This document shows, in pieces, positions 11,067 through 19,300 of a stretch of DNA of 64,000 bases (position 1 is the stretch's first letter; every line of letters begins with the position of its first letter). Below the pieces are notes generated by a model that saw only the letters and a list, made by a program, of their open reading frames with translations, did not search any database and was not told the origin of the DNA. The position numbers and the translations under genes were made by a program. Source of the DNA: F23-B02 sp946405205 (lineage in GTDB: Bacteria > Bacillota > Clostridia > Oscillospirales > Oscillospiraceae); NCBI GenBank assembly GCA_946405205.1, contig CAMJGL010000009.1, positions 20,580 to 84,579 on the forward strand, written 5' to 3'.

Positions 11067-11825
11067 ATGAAAACTGATACTATAAAAAGGGCACACAAAT
11101 TCGGAAAGCTCGGGAGCATTATCACGATGATACTGGCCATCGTCACTGCGATAATGACTGTCGCGGCGGTGATAGCAGCCGTGTTTACCGCGTCGCTCCC
11201 TGAGGACGCCGTTGTTGTAAGTATGAAAAACAATGCCGAGATAAGCATAAACGCCAAGAATTTCGACACGATCTGGGATATTCTCACCGACGGATTCTCT
11301 TATTCGACAAGCGACGACCCGACCGGCATGCTCACCGACGGCGGTAAGGTGACCCCTCCCGAGGACCGGGAAATGAGCATGAAATTAAGCTTTTTCAACA
11401 ATGATTTTTCCTCCGCGGTCATCCGCACCCAGGACGGCCGGAAGGTCATTGACGCCGTGACGGACGCGTCGGTGTACAGATCCGGCGATCTCGTCGTGGT
11501 GCTGGCCTTCGCTGCCGTGTTTCTGGTCTCGGTAGTTGCCTCGCTGTGGATCCTCAGAGGACTTTTCAACGTGATACAAAAATGTGAAACTCCTTTCAGC
11601 GAGACGCTTGTGAAGAAAATGAAGCAGTTCAGCTTTTCGCTGCTGCCGGTCGCCGTTTGCGCATCGATAGCGGAAACACTTTCGGCGTCGTTCATGTCCG
11701 CCGGACGTGACGCAGGTATCTGCATACAGTGGGGCGTCATCATTGCCTTTGCTGTGGCGATGTGCCTTGTGACCGTGTTCAACTACGGGGTTCGGCTCCA
11801 GCGTGAGTCGGACGAGACACTGTGA
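11067..11825 (+). CDS. DUF2975-like membrane protein
   Basis: A 252-residue protein with about four membrane helices (roughly 15-42, 140-165, 185-205, 215-240) and an extracytoplasmic loop (about 45-135). The arrangement, and a small XRE regulator directly downstream, match the DUF2975/YozG two-gene units common in Firmicutes. Function of the family is unknown. GGAGG precedes the start, and the promoter with twin repeats lies just upstream. Confidence 0.75.
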   Translation: MKTDTIKRAHKFGKLGSIITMILAIVTAIMTVAAVIAAVFTASLPEDAVVVSMKNNAEISINAKNFDTIWDILTDGFSYSTSDDPTGMLTDGGKVTPPEDREMSMKLSFFNNDFSSAVIRTQDGRKVIDAVTDASVYRSGDLVVVLAFAAVFLVSVVASLWILRGLFNVIQKCETPFSETLVKKMKQFSFSLLPVAVCASIAETLSASFMSAGRDAGICIQWGVIIAFAVAMCLVTVFNYGVRLQRESDETL

Positions 11826-11839
11826 ACGGAGGTAGAAAA

Positions 11840-12076
11840 TTGGGACATATAATACTCAGGCTCGACAGAGTTATGGCGGACAGGAAAATTAGCCTTAACG
11901 AACTGTCGGAGAAGGTCGGCGTGGCCAACGTTAATCTCTCAAAAATGAAAAACGGACGCATAAGCGCCATACGCTTTTCTACCTTGGCGGCAATATGCGA
12001 TGTGCTTCACTGCCAGCCGGGAGACATCCTGGAATACGATCCGACGCCGGAGGATGCCGGACAGGCGGACCGTTAA
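11840..12076 (+). CDS. XRE-family regulator, YozG-like
   Basis: A helix-turn-helix protein of 78 residues with the motif KISLNELSEKVGVANVNLSKMKNGRISAIRF and the typical ending CQPGDILEY. I place the start at TTG 11840, which sits 5 bp behind GGAGGT. An in-frame GTG at 11822 would lie ahead of that ribosome site. The gene follows the DUF2975-like gene by 14 bp. It probably represses its own operon through the repeats at 10962 and 11021. Confidence 0.85.
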   Translation: MGHIILRLDRVMADRKISLNELSEKVGVANVNLSKMKNGRISAIRFSTLAAICDVLHCQPGDILEYDPTPEDAGQADR

Positions 12077-12081
12077 AAGAA

Positions 12082-12114
12082 AAAAGATGCAGCCTCAAAA
12101 AGGCTGCATCTTTT
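12082..12114. terminator. Bidirectional terminator
   Basis: A 14-bp stem AAAAGATGCAGCCT with its complement, loop CAAAA, lies between the XRE gene and the convergent E2/CAT-like gene. Confidence 0.8.
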
Positions 12115-12138
12115 GGGTTTATTTCGCTCCGATGCGCT

Positions 12139-13020
12139 TTACTTTGCCTCGTAGTCGACCGGCTCGCTGAAGGGCCGCTCAAGGCATTCGGGGTGCTCGA
12201 GGATGTATTTGAGAAGCCGCACGCTCTTTGAGTAGTAATAGCCGTCGGCAAGGCGCTCGTCGATAGTCAGGCCGAGATCCACGCTGTTGCGGTATTCCTC
12301 GCTGCCGTCGTCATTGACGAAAACGCGCTTTTTCATCTCGCCGACCACGACGAATATTGAGGTGGTGCCCCAGTTAGTCAGGTGATGATAGCCGCTGCGC
12401 AGCTTGATGGAGCCGAGGTTTGAGAGAATGACGGAGGCGTAGTAGGGGTCTGCGGCGATAAGCGACTTGGGAACGCAGCCGTGGCGGTCCAAAAAGCGCA
12501 TGATCGCGATGAAGAACTTGACAATAAAGCGGGGGAGCTTGTTGAGGAAGTCCATTGCGTCGGTCGTGGAATTGCCGCCGCCGCCTTTGACGCTCGTTAT
12601 CTGCTTATAAAGGTCCTCGCGCAGCGTATCTACCGTGGAGTCCTCTCCGGCGCGGATAAAAGCCGTGCCCTCCTCGGAAACGTCGTTTAACTTCTTTTTT
12701 ATAACGAAAGAGGCCGTGAGCTCATTGCGCTGATACATATTCTTGTTGGCGATGAAGCGGTTGAGCTTGGGGCGAAGAACGATAACCTTCAATACCGCGG
12801 CGACAATGAGGTGGAACAGAGTAAACTTGAACACGGGGTTTTCCGCGTTTCTCTTCTCGATATACTTATCGACATTCGTAAGGTCGATGCGCTCGGATAT
12901 AAAGGCCTCGTTATCGCAGCGGTTGGGGTATATCATGGGCATTATAAGGTGCATGCCGTCGATATCCCTCAAGAGCTTTCCGTCACGGCGGTCGCCTAAG
13001 CGGCGTTTTTCATTACTCAT
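12139..13020 (-). CDS. CAT/E2-fold acyltransferase-like protein lacking the catalytic His
   Basis: A 293-residue protein resembling the catalytic domain of 2-oxoacid dehydrogenase E2 and chloramphenicol acetyltransferase, without lipoyl or E1/E3-binding domains. The family motif HxxxDG near the C-terminus appears here as ERLADG (VDLGLTIDERLADGYYY), so Glu replaces the catalytic His. The trimer-type strand NWGTTSIFVVVGEMKKR is present. It is encoded alone, so it is not part of a dehydrogenase complex. It may be a non-catalytic or altered-function homologue. GAGG precedes the start. Confidence 0.75.
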   Translation of the reverse strand: MSNEKRRLGDRRDGKLLRDIDGMHLIMPMIYPNRCDNEAFISERIDLTNVDKYIEKRNAENPVFKFTLFHLIVAAVLKVIVLRPKLNRFIANKNMYQRNELTASFVIKKKLNDVSEEGTAFIRAGEDSTVDTLREDLYKQITSVKGGGGNSTTDAMDFLNKLPRFIVKFFIAIMRFLDRHGCVPKSLIAADPYYASVILSNLGSIKLRSGYHHLTNWGTTSIFVVVGEMKKRVFVNDDGSEEYRNSVDLGLTIDERLADGYYYSKSVRLLKYILEHPECLERPFSEPVDYEAK

Positions 13021-13117
13021 AGCTTTTCCTCTTTTTTTAAAATAAAATATCTGAACAAAATTGCAAATATCGTATCAAGTTTAACACATTGTTCTTAGAT
13101 GTCAAGCAATATATTCC

Positions 13118-13146
13118 TTGACAAGAGCAGGGGCTTGTTATAAATT
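13118..13146 (+). promoter_or_regulatory. Promoter of the mntP operon
   Basis: TTGACA (13118-13123) is followed by TAAATT at 17 bp, or TATAAA at 15 bp. I found no convincing yybP-ykoY manganese riboswitch in the short leader (about 40 nt). Confidence 0.5.
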
Positions 13147-13181
13147 TTCATTATATCCGAAAAAATAAGGTGAAGGAATAG

Positions 13182-13748
13182 TTGAGCTTTTTTGATTTGT
13201 TTCTGATCGCTCTGGCGCTGAGCATGGACGCCTTCGCGGTGTCGATATGCAAGGGGCTGTCCGTGAAAAAGGCGGGAGCGAAGCACATACTGACAGCGGG
13301 CATATATTTCGGCGGATTTCAGGCGCTGATGCCGCTTATCGGCTTCCTGCTGGGCTTTAAATTCGAGCGCTTTATAGTCAGTATCGACCATTGGATTGCC
13401 TTCGTGCTGCTTGCCGTTATCGGCGGCAACATGATAAGGGAGGCTCTCGGCGGAGGGGACGATGAGGTAAACGACAGCTTTTCTTTCAGGACCATGCTGC
13501 CCCTCGCTCTGGCAACAAGCATCGACGCTCTTGCGGTGGGCATAAGCTTTGCTTTCCTCGGCGTGGACATCGTTAAGGCGGCAATACTTATCGGCGTCAC
13601 CACCTTCGTCCTCTCCGGCGTGGGCATAGTTGTCGGAAACATATTCGGCTCGAAGTACAAATCCAAGGCTGAGCTTGCCGGCGGGATAGTGCTGATACTT
13701 ATAGGGCTGAAGATATTGCTTGAGCATTTGGGCGTAATAAACTTCTGA
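13182..13748 (+). CDS. mntP: Manganese efflux pump MntP
   Basis: A 188-residue protein with six membrane helices in two halves. Each half carries the acidic motif of the family, LSMDAFAVSICKG (about 14-26) and TSIDALAVGISFA (about 108-120), in which Asp residues bind Mn2+. It exports manganese. The start is TTG at 13182, 5 bp after GAAGGA. It heads a three-gene run with the TVP38 and HAD genes. Confidence 0.93.
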   Translation: MSFFDLFLIALALSMDAFAVSICKGLSVKKAGAKHILTAGIYFGGFQALMPLIGFLLGFKFERFIVSIDHWIAFVLLAVIGGNMIREALGGGDDEVNDSFSFRTMLPLALATSIDALAVGISFAFLGVDIVKAAILIGVTTFVLSGVGIVVGNIFGSKYKSKAELAGGIVLILIGLKILLEHLGVINF

Positions 13749-13757
13749 GGATAAAAG

Positions 13758-14417
13758 ATGTTAAAAAAGCTAAAGCTTTATTTGCCGATAATGATCATGG
13801 CGGTCATCGCGGCGGTGGTGGGAGTGCTGCTGCTCAACGGTACGCTTCAGGTGGATAGGATCATTGCCGCCGTTGATGATAACAGGCCGCTGGCGGCGGC
13901 GGTAATACTCGCCCTGTTCGTTTTCAAGGGACTGTCCGGTCTGCCTTACGCGGCCATACTCGTTGGCTGCTCGCTGATATTCGACCTGCCTCTGGCGCTT
14001 GCCATAAACACCGTCGGTACGCTGCTGTGCATATCGGTATCATATCTTGTGGGACGCTTCTCCAAGGGCCTGACCTTTGACGGCATGATGGAGAAATACC
14101 CGAAATTCAAGCGCTATTTCAATAATGCGACCAATTACAGCTTCACCTTCTGCTTCGCGATGCACACGCTGCATCTCTCCATGGAGGTGCAGGGAGTGCT
14201 GTTCGGCCTGCTGCGCACCCGGTATTCATCGTATATTGCCGGCTCGATGCTCGCGCTGCTGCCCAGCATGGTCTGGTTCACCGTCATCGGGGACAAGTTC
14301 GATTTCACGGATCCACTGTTCTGGGTGTTCATTGGAGTTGACCTCCTGACAGTTGTGACCGGCCTTGTTTACGCAAAGAAAAACATCATAGACGGCGGAA
14401 AAAAGAAGGAAGCATAA
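13758..14417 (+). CDS. TVP38/TMEM64 (VTT-domain) membrane protein
   Basis: A 219-residue integral membrane protein with the VTT/SNARE-associated domain (about 50-175; GLPYAAILVGCSLIFDLP and SVSYLVGRF). Relatives of this DedA-like family include lipid scramblases and undecaprenyl-phosphate flippases. The substrate here is not known. It lies 9 bp after mntP. Confidence 0.85.
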   Translation: MLKKLKLYLPIMIMAVIAAVVGVLLLNGTLQVDRIIAAVDDNRPLAAAVILALFVFKGLSGLPYAAILVGCSLIFDLPLALAINTVGTLLCISVSYLVGRFSKGLTFDGMMEKYPKFKRYFNNATNYSFTFCFAMHTLHLSMEVQGVLFGLLRTRYSSYIAGSMLALLPSMVWFTVIGDKFDFTDPLFWVFIGVDLLTVVTGLVYAKKNIIDGGKKKEA

Positions 14418-14429
14418 GGAAGTGAAAAA

Positions 14430-15137
14430 ATGTTTGAGATGATACTGTTCGATCTGGATGCTACACTGCTTCCAATGGATCAGGATGAGTTTGTAAAAGA
14501 ATACTTTAAGCATCTTGCAAGGAAGCTCGCGGTGCACGGTTACGAGGCGGGAGCGCTTGTCGATGCAGTCTGGAAGGGCACCGCAGCTATGATACGCAAC
14601 GACGGCTCCCGCAGTAATGAGGACGCCTTCTGGAGCGAGTTTGCGAATATCTTCGGCGAGGCCGCGCTGGCAGATAAAACGCTTTTCGATGAGTTTTACG
14701 CGAATGAATTTGAAAACGCAAGAGCCGTCTGCGGCTTTAATCCCGCTGCGGCCGGCACCGTCAGAGCGTTAAAGGCCGCCGGCTTCCGCGTCGCCCTTGC
14801 GACAAATCCCATTTTTCCCGCCGCCGCGACCGAAAAGCGCATCCGCTGGGCGGGACTTGAGCCGGAGGATTTCGAGCTGATTACAACGTATGAAAACTCC
14901 CGCTTCTGCAAGCCCAATCCCGCGTATTACACGGATATTGCCCGAAGCCTGAACGTAAAGCCTTCCGAATGCCTCATGGTCGGCAACGACGCGACCGAGG
15001 ACATGGCCGCGCAGGAAGCCGGCATGAGCGTTTTTCTCATCACCGACTGCCTGATAAACAGAGAAAACAAGGATATCTCCGTGTATCCAAACGGCAGCTT
15101 TGAGCAGCTCACGGAATATGTTGAAAAGAATAAATGA
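14430..15137 (+). CDS. HAD-superfamily hydrolase
   Basis: A 235-residue phosphatase-like protein. Motif I is DLDATLLPMD (about 8-17), motif II ATNPI with Thr at about 125, motif III the Lys of CKPNP, and motif IV GNDATEDMAA. The second Asp of the usual DxDxT is kept (DLDAT). It has a helical cap after motif I, as in the phosphoglycolate phosphatase or YjjG types. The substrate is unknown. It lies 12 bp after the TVP38 gene. Confidence 0.88.
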   Translation: MFEMILFDLDATLLPMDQDEFVKEYFKHLARKLAVHGYEAGALVDAVWKGTAAMIRNDGSRSNEDAFWSEFANIFGEAALADKTLFDEFYANEFENARAVCGFNPAAAGTVRALKAAGFRVALATNPIFPAAATEKRIRWAGLEPEDFELITTYENSRFCKPNPAYYTDIARSLNVKPSECLMVGNDATEDMAAQEAGMSVFLITDCLINRENKDISVYPNGSFEQLTEYVEKNK

Positions 15138-15144
15138 CCGCAGA

Positions 15145-15177
15145 AAGATCCCGCGCTTTGTTTAAGCGCGGGATCTT
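15145..15177. terminator. Bidirectional terminator
   Basis: A 14-bp stem AAGATCCCGCGCTT with its complement separates the HAD gene from the convergent aldo/keto reductase. Confidence 0.85.
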
Positions 15178-15191
15178 ACTTGTATCGGAAG

Positions 15192-16385
15192 CTATTTTGC
15201 GGAGTTTGCGGCCTCCTCGCGCTTGCGGCAGATCTCCGCCCATGTGGGCAGCTCCGCGAGGCGGGCGGCGAAATCGCCCAGAGCGGCGGGAACGTCTATG
15301 TGCTGGGGGCAGGCGTTGGCGCACTGGCCGCAGCCTATACAGGCCTCGGGACGCTTTGCATCGGGCAGTGCGTCGGCGCGCATGATAACGTTCACGCTGC
15401 TGGCGAGCTTGAGATCGTTATACAGATTAAGGAGCATGGGTATGTCCAGCCCCTGCGGACAGCCCTTGCAGCAGTAGCGGCAGCCGGTGCAGGGCACGGT
15501 GTTCTTGAGCTTGTCGGCAATGCCGTACAGCACATTGCACTCATCACTGTTGAGCGGCCTGAGCTCGTCAAAGTTCTTTACGTTGTCGACCATCTGCCCG
15601 AAGCTTGACATACCGCTGAGCACCATTGTGACATTGGGAAGCCCCTGCAGCCAGCGGAAGCCCCATGCCGCGGTGCTGTAGTCGGGGTGCATGGAGCGGA
15701 GAAGCGCCTCGGAGCTATCATCGAGCTTTGCAAGCTTTCCGCCGCGGACAGGCTCCATTACCCAAACGGGGATGCCGCGCTCGGTCAGGAGCTTGTACTT
15801 GCCCTCGGCGTCCTGCAGTGACCAGTCGAGGTAGTTGAGCTGTATCTGGCAGAATTCCATATGCTCGCCGTAGGCGTCGAGAAAGCGTTTCGTGTTTTCA
15901 ACGCTGCCGTGGCAGGAAAAGCCGAGGTGGCGTATCTTGCCCAGCTCCTTCTGGCGGACGAAGAAATCAACGATGCCGAGCTCCCCGTCGAGGTAGTTTG
16001 TGATGGAGTTTTCGTTGACGTTGTGCATCAGGTAGAAGTCGAAATACTCAACGCCGCATTTTTTGAGCTGGTCGGCAAAGACCGCCGCGGGGTCGGGGGC
16101 CTTGGACTTGTCGTAGATCTGGTGACCGGGGTATTTATCGGCGAGATTGAATTTATCCCGCGGATGCCGCGCCAGAGCCCTGCCGATGGCGATCTCGGAG
16201 CAGCTGCCGTGGTAGGGGTAGGCAGTGTCGAAGTAGTTTACGCCGTGCTCGATGGCGTAGTCGGTCATTTTATCGACCTGGGCCTGGTCGATATCGGTCT
16301 CTCCGCCGCCGGGGATGAGGGGCAGACGCATGGTGCCGAAGCCGAGCATGGAAAGCTTTTCGCCCTGAAAATCACGATATATCAT
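15192..16385 (-). CDS. Aldo/keto reductase with C-terminal ferredoxin domain
   Basis: A 397-residue protein starting MIYRDFQGEKLSMLGFGTM at ATG 16385, behind GAGGTG. The frame stays open upstream, but there it overlaps the FHA gene. Residues 1-280 form the aldo/keto reductase barrel (Asp and Tyr in VNYFDTAYPYHGS, Lys in LADKYPG, His in YLMHNVNE). The C-terminal part has Cys groups CTGCRYCCKGCPQG and CIGCGQCANACPQHI, which bind two 4Fe-4S clusters. Such ferredoxin-linked reductases are common in anaerobes. The substrate is unknown. It follows the FHA gene by 14 bp. Confidence 0.92.
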   Translation of the reverse strand: MIYRDFQGEKLSMLGFGTMRLPLIPGGGETDIDQAQVDKMTDYAIEHGVNYFDTAYPYHGSCSEIAIGRALARHPRDKFNLADKYPGHQIYDKSKAPDPAAVFADQLKKCGVEYFDFYLMHNVNENSITNYLDGELGIVDFFVRQKELGKIRHLGFSCHGSVENTKRFLDAYGEHMEFCQIQLNYLDWSLQDAEGKYKLLTERGIPVWVMEPVRGGKLAKLDDSSEALLRSMHPDYSTAAWGFRWLQGLPNVTMVLSGMSSFGQMVDNVKNFDELRPLNSDECNVLYGIADKLKNTVPCTGCRYCCKGCPQGLDIPMLLNLYNDLKLASSVNVIMRADALPDAKRPEACIGCGQCANACPQHIDVPAALGDFAARLAELPTWAEICRKREEAANSAK

Positions 16386-16399
16386 AATTACACCTCTTT

Positions 16400-16735
16400 T
16401 TAAAACAGCATATCCTTTGAAAAAACAATGTCGACCCCGCCCATGGTGATAACGTCGCCGGAGAAAATGCGCTCCTTGCGGTCTATCCTCCGGCCGTTGA
16501 CGTAGGTGCCGTTGGTAGAGCCGAGATCCTGAATGTAGTAGTGGCCGTCGCACAGCTCGATCTGAAAATGCCTGCGGGAGGCCTTGGGAGCGGAATACAC
16601 GAAATCGCAGTCCTCGCTTCTGCCGAACAGCCATGTGGTCTTGCCGCTCTCGTGCTCGTTTACGGTGCCGTTTATGGTCGCGTCGCCGAAGTTGTCAAGG
16701 AAATCTCTTATGAATTTAAACTTTTCCTCTGCCAT
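16400..16735 (-). CDS. Small FHA-domain protein
   Basis: A 111-residue protein that is essentially one forkhead-associated domain (about 28-100). It has the phosphothreonine-binding pattern FGRSEDCDFVY...ASRRHFQIE and DLGSTNGTYVNGRRI. It binds phosphorylated Thr on a partner. The pseudokinase-like protein at 33.1 kb shows that Ser/Thr kinase relatives exist in this genome, but no link is visible. AAGGAG lies before the start. Confidence 0.92.
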   Translation of the reverse strand: MAEEKFKFIRDFLDNFGDATINGTVNEHESGKTTWLFGRSEDCDFVYSAPKASRRHFQIELCDGHYYIQDLGSTNGTYVNGRRIDRKERIFSGDVITMGGVDIVFSKDMLF

Positions 16736-16917
16736 AGCAATCTCCTTAAAAGCATTGTTTATATAAGTATATCACAGCGCCGCAAAACTTCAAGAAAAAT
16801 CAGAAAGCGCGGGCGTTCTTTGCGCCTGATATGTACACATTACCGACATCGAAATTGACATCATTTTATTGATTAAAACTAAGTATTTTAAGCTATTATT
16901 CATAATCAAAAAAAGAA

Positions 16918-16958
16918 AAAAGCCTGCAATTCATTGAAAACAATGAGATTACAGACTT
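16918..16958 (-). terminator. Terminator of tRNA-Arg
   Basis: On the minus strand, an imperfect stem with core CATTG/CAATG and flanking AAT/ATT and CTG/CAG pairs is followed by a T-rich run. It lies 8 bp beyond the CCA end of the tRNA. Confidence 0.65.
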
Positions 16959-16965
16959 TTTCCTT

Positions 16966-17042
16966 TGGCACGCCGCAAGGGATTCGAACCCCTGACCTTC
17001 TGGTCCGTAGCCAGACGCTCTATCCAGCTGAGCTAGCGGCGC
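16966..17042 (-). tRNA. tRNA-Arg (anticodon ACG)
   Basis: A 77-nt cloverleaf on the minus strand. The acceptor GCGCCGC pairs with GCGGCGT (first pair G-U). The anticodon stem TCTGG/CCAGA encloses CTACGGA, giving anticodon ACG. The T arm has GGTTCGAATCC, and the CCA end is encoded. ACG is read as ICG after deamination and serves CGU/CGC/CGA. Confidence 0.95.
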
Positions 17043-17062
17043 TTATTGCTGAGCGCCTTAGT

Positions 17063-17091
17063 ATATTAGCACAGCCGGACAGGAAATGCAA
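17063..17091 (-). promoter_or_regulatory. Promoter of tRNA-Arg
   Basis: Minus strand TTGCAT (17086-17091) and TAATAT (17063-17068) have 17-bp spacing, about 20 bp before the tRNA. Confidence 0.65.
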
Positions 17092-17138
17092 GTATTTTTT
17101 GCGTATTTTTAGAATAAAATTGAGATTGCTACGCGCTC

Positions 17139-17306
17139 TTACATCCCGATAGAGCTTGAGACCGCGTCGACTACTTCACCCATGGTCTTGAGGGTCTTGC
17201 CGACGATGTTCTTTGAGGGCTTCTTGCCGCCCGTCATGCTCATGCCGGCAAGTCCGCCGACGGCAACGCCTATGCCCATGCCGATCAAAAAGTTTGCTTT
17301 ATGCAT
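17139..17306 (-). CDS. Small YtxH-like membrane-associated protein
   Basis: A 55-residue ORF with a strong GGAGGTG site 6 bp before ATG 17306. Its N-terminus (about 6-24) is a Gly-rich hydrophobic segment (FLIGMGIGVAVGGLAGMSM) followed by a basic amphipathic tail (GGKKPSKNIVGKTLKTMGEVVD). This resembles the N-terminus of YtxH-like stress proteins, but the similarity is by pattern only. It lies between tRNA-Arg and the divergent ymdB-like gene. Confidence 0.7.
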   Translation of the reverse strand: MHKANFLIGMGIGVAVGGLAGMSMTGGKKPSKNIVGKTLKTMGEVVDAVSSSIGM

Positions 17307-17417
17307 TGTTTACACCTCCGAAATATATTATGTCCATAATTGTTTTGCTACATCGCTGTAATATGTGCTATAATAGCCTTAAATTTGCTGACTCCACGAG
17401 AGGAGATTTTTTCAAAA

Positions 17418-18191
17418 ATGAGCATAAAAGTTTTGGCCGTCGGCGACGTCTGCGGCGAGCCCGGCCTTGAATATCTTACAAAAAATCTGCGCAGAATACG
17501 CAAGGAAATGGAGATCGATTTCGTCGTCGTAAACGGCGAAAACGCAAATGTCGTGGGCATAACTCCCCGCCAGGCCGACGCCATACTCCACTCAGGCGCC
17601 GACGTCATCACTCTCGGCAACCACACATGGACGCGCACGGAGCTGCGCCCGTATCTTGACGAGCGCCGCAAGATCCTGCGTCCTGCCAATTGTGCGCCGC
17701 AGTGCCCGGGACGCGGCATCGACGTATATAAGACAAGCTTCGGCGACGTCTGCGTAATGAGCCTGATGGGACATTTCACGCTGGACACCAACACCGACAA
17801 CCCCTTTGTCATCGCCGACGGATACATGGAGGAAATAAAAGAGAAGATAATCCTTGTGGATTTCCATGCCGAGGGCACCAGCGAAAAACGCGCGATGGGC
17901 TTCATGCTCGACGGCAGGGCAAGCGCCGTCTGGGGGACTCACACCCATGTGCAGACCTCCGACGCCTGCGTGCTGCCCAACGGTACGGGTTACATCACCG
18001 ACCTCGGCATGACGGGCGCGATAAACTCCGTTATCGGCATCGAGCCCGAGCAGTCCATCGGCAAATTCTTCGGCGACCCTCCGCGGCGCTATGACTCCGC
18101 CAAGGGTCCGGCCAAGCTTGAGGGCTGCGTATTCGAGATAGACCCCGAGACGGGGAAATGCCTCAAAGCGGAAGGGATAAGACTGACATGA
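17418..18191 (+). CDS. ymdB: YmdB-family metallophosphoesterase
   Basis: A 257-residue protein starting MSIKVLAVGDVCG at 17418 behind AGGAGA. It has the TIGR00282/YmdB signature: GDVCGEPG, VVNGENAN, TLGNHTW, LVDFHAE and WGTHTHVQTSDA, whose Asp, Asn and His residues hold two metals. Homologues hydrolyse 2',3'-cyclic mononucleotides and, in Bacillus, affect biofilm and motility. Its stop overlaps the ATG of the SbcD-like gene. Confidence 0.92.
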   Translation: MSIKVLAVGDVCGEPGLEYLTKNLRRIRKEMEIDFVVVNGENANVVGITPRQADAILHSGADVITLGNHTWTRTELRPYLDERRKILRPANCAPQCPGRGIDVYKTSFGDVCVMSLMGHFTLDTNTDNPFVIADGYMEEIKEKIILVDFHAEGTSEKRAMGFMLDGRASAVWGTHTHVQTSDACVLPNGTGYITDLGMTGAINSVIGIEPEQSIGKFFGDPPRRYDSAKGPAKLEGCVFEIDPETGKCLKAEGIRLT

Positions 18192-19300
18192 GTATGATAA
18201 AGCTGCTGCACACGGCCGATCTGCATCTGGACTCGCCCTTCGAGGGCCTGGGCGAGAGCAAGGCGGCTCTGCGCAGAACGGAACAGAGACAGCTTCTTTA
18301 CAGGATAGCGCAGCTTGCTCAAACTGAGCAGGTGCAGCTCGTGCTGCTGGCAGGCGACCTGCTGGACTCCGACAGCGCATATGCCGAGACCGCCGAGGAG
18401 CTTGTGAAGGCTCTCGGCAGCATCGATGTGCCGGTGTTCATTTCCCCGGGAAATCACGATTTTTATTCCGCGCGCTCGCCCTACGCACGGCTGAAGCTCC
18501 CCGAAAACGTACATATTTTCAAAAGCCAGGGAATAGAGTGCGTCGAGCTTCCGGAGCTTGGCGTCAGGGTATGGGGCGCGGCGTTCACGGATAAGTACAG
18601 CGGCGGTATGCTGCGCGGCTTCGGCGCGGAGAAAAAGGCCGGCGTCCTTGATATCATGTGCATCCACGGCGAGGTCAATGCAGCCTCATCGTATAACCCC
18701 GTTACCGAGGGCGAGATCGCGGCATCAGGCATGGACTATATCGCCTTCGGTCATATCCACGCCGGAAGCGGCCTTAAAAATGCGGGGAGCTGCCATTACT
18801 CGTGGCCCGGCTGCCCCGAGGGGCGCGGCTTTGACGAGACGGGCGAAAAATACGTCAGCATCGTCAGCCTCGAAGAAGGCAAATGCAGCATCGAGCCCGT
18901 GAATATAGCCCGCCGCAGGTATGAGATACTTACTGTCAGGCTCACGGGACGAGACCCGATCGAGGTGGTTAGCGAAGTCTTGCCCGACGGTACGGAGAAT
19001 GACATATACCGCCTTATCCTGCGCGGCGAGACGGAGGAGGCGCCCGACGTGAGCGCCCTCAGAGAAGCTTTTGAGGATTGCTTTTTCAGCCTGCAGATCA
19101 GGGACGAGACCTCGCTTCGCCGCGACGTCTGGGAAAAAGCGGGGGAGGACAGTCTGCGCGGACAGTTCCTCTCAAGACTGAGAAAAAAATATGACGAGGC
19201 AAAGGATGAGACCGAGCGGGAGAGAGCGGTGCAGGCGGCCCGCTGGGGGCTTGCCGCGCTCGACAGGCGGGAGGAGGTAGTGCGCCATGCAGATCAATAA
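18188..19300 (+). CDS. SbcD/YhaO-like DNA repair exonuclease
   Basis: A 370-residue protein starting MSMIKLLHTADLHL at ATG 18188, which overlaps the previous stop (ATGA). Mre11-type motifs are in order: TADLHLDSPF, LLAGDLLD, SPGNHDFY, CIHGEV and FGHIHAGS. It would act as the nuclease half of an SbcCD/Mre11-Rad50-like complex with the next gene, which overlaps it by 14 bp. Confidence 0.9.
   Translation: MSMIKLLHTADLHLDSPFEGLGESKAALRRTEQRQLLYRIAQLAQTEQVQLVLLAGDLLDSDSAYAETAEELVKALGSIDVPVFISPGNHDFYSARSPYARLKLPENVHIFKSQGIECVELPELGVRVWGAAFTDKYSGGMLRGFGAEKKAGVLDIMCIHGEVNAASSYNPVTEGEIAASGMDYIAFGHIHAGSGLKNAGSCHYSWPGCPEGRGFDETGEKYVSIVSLEEGKCSIEPVNIARRRYEILTVRLTGRDPIEVVSEVLPDGTENDIYRLILRGETEEAPDVSALREAFEDCFFSLQIRDETSLRRDVWEKAGEDSLRGQFLSRLRKKYDEAKDETERERAVQAARWGLAALDRREEVVRHADQ

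Noticed and set aside
13021..13181. yybP-ykoY manganese riboswitch before mntP
   Set aside because: The leader after the predicted promoter is only about 40 nt and lacks the family's paired loops.
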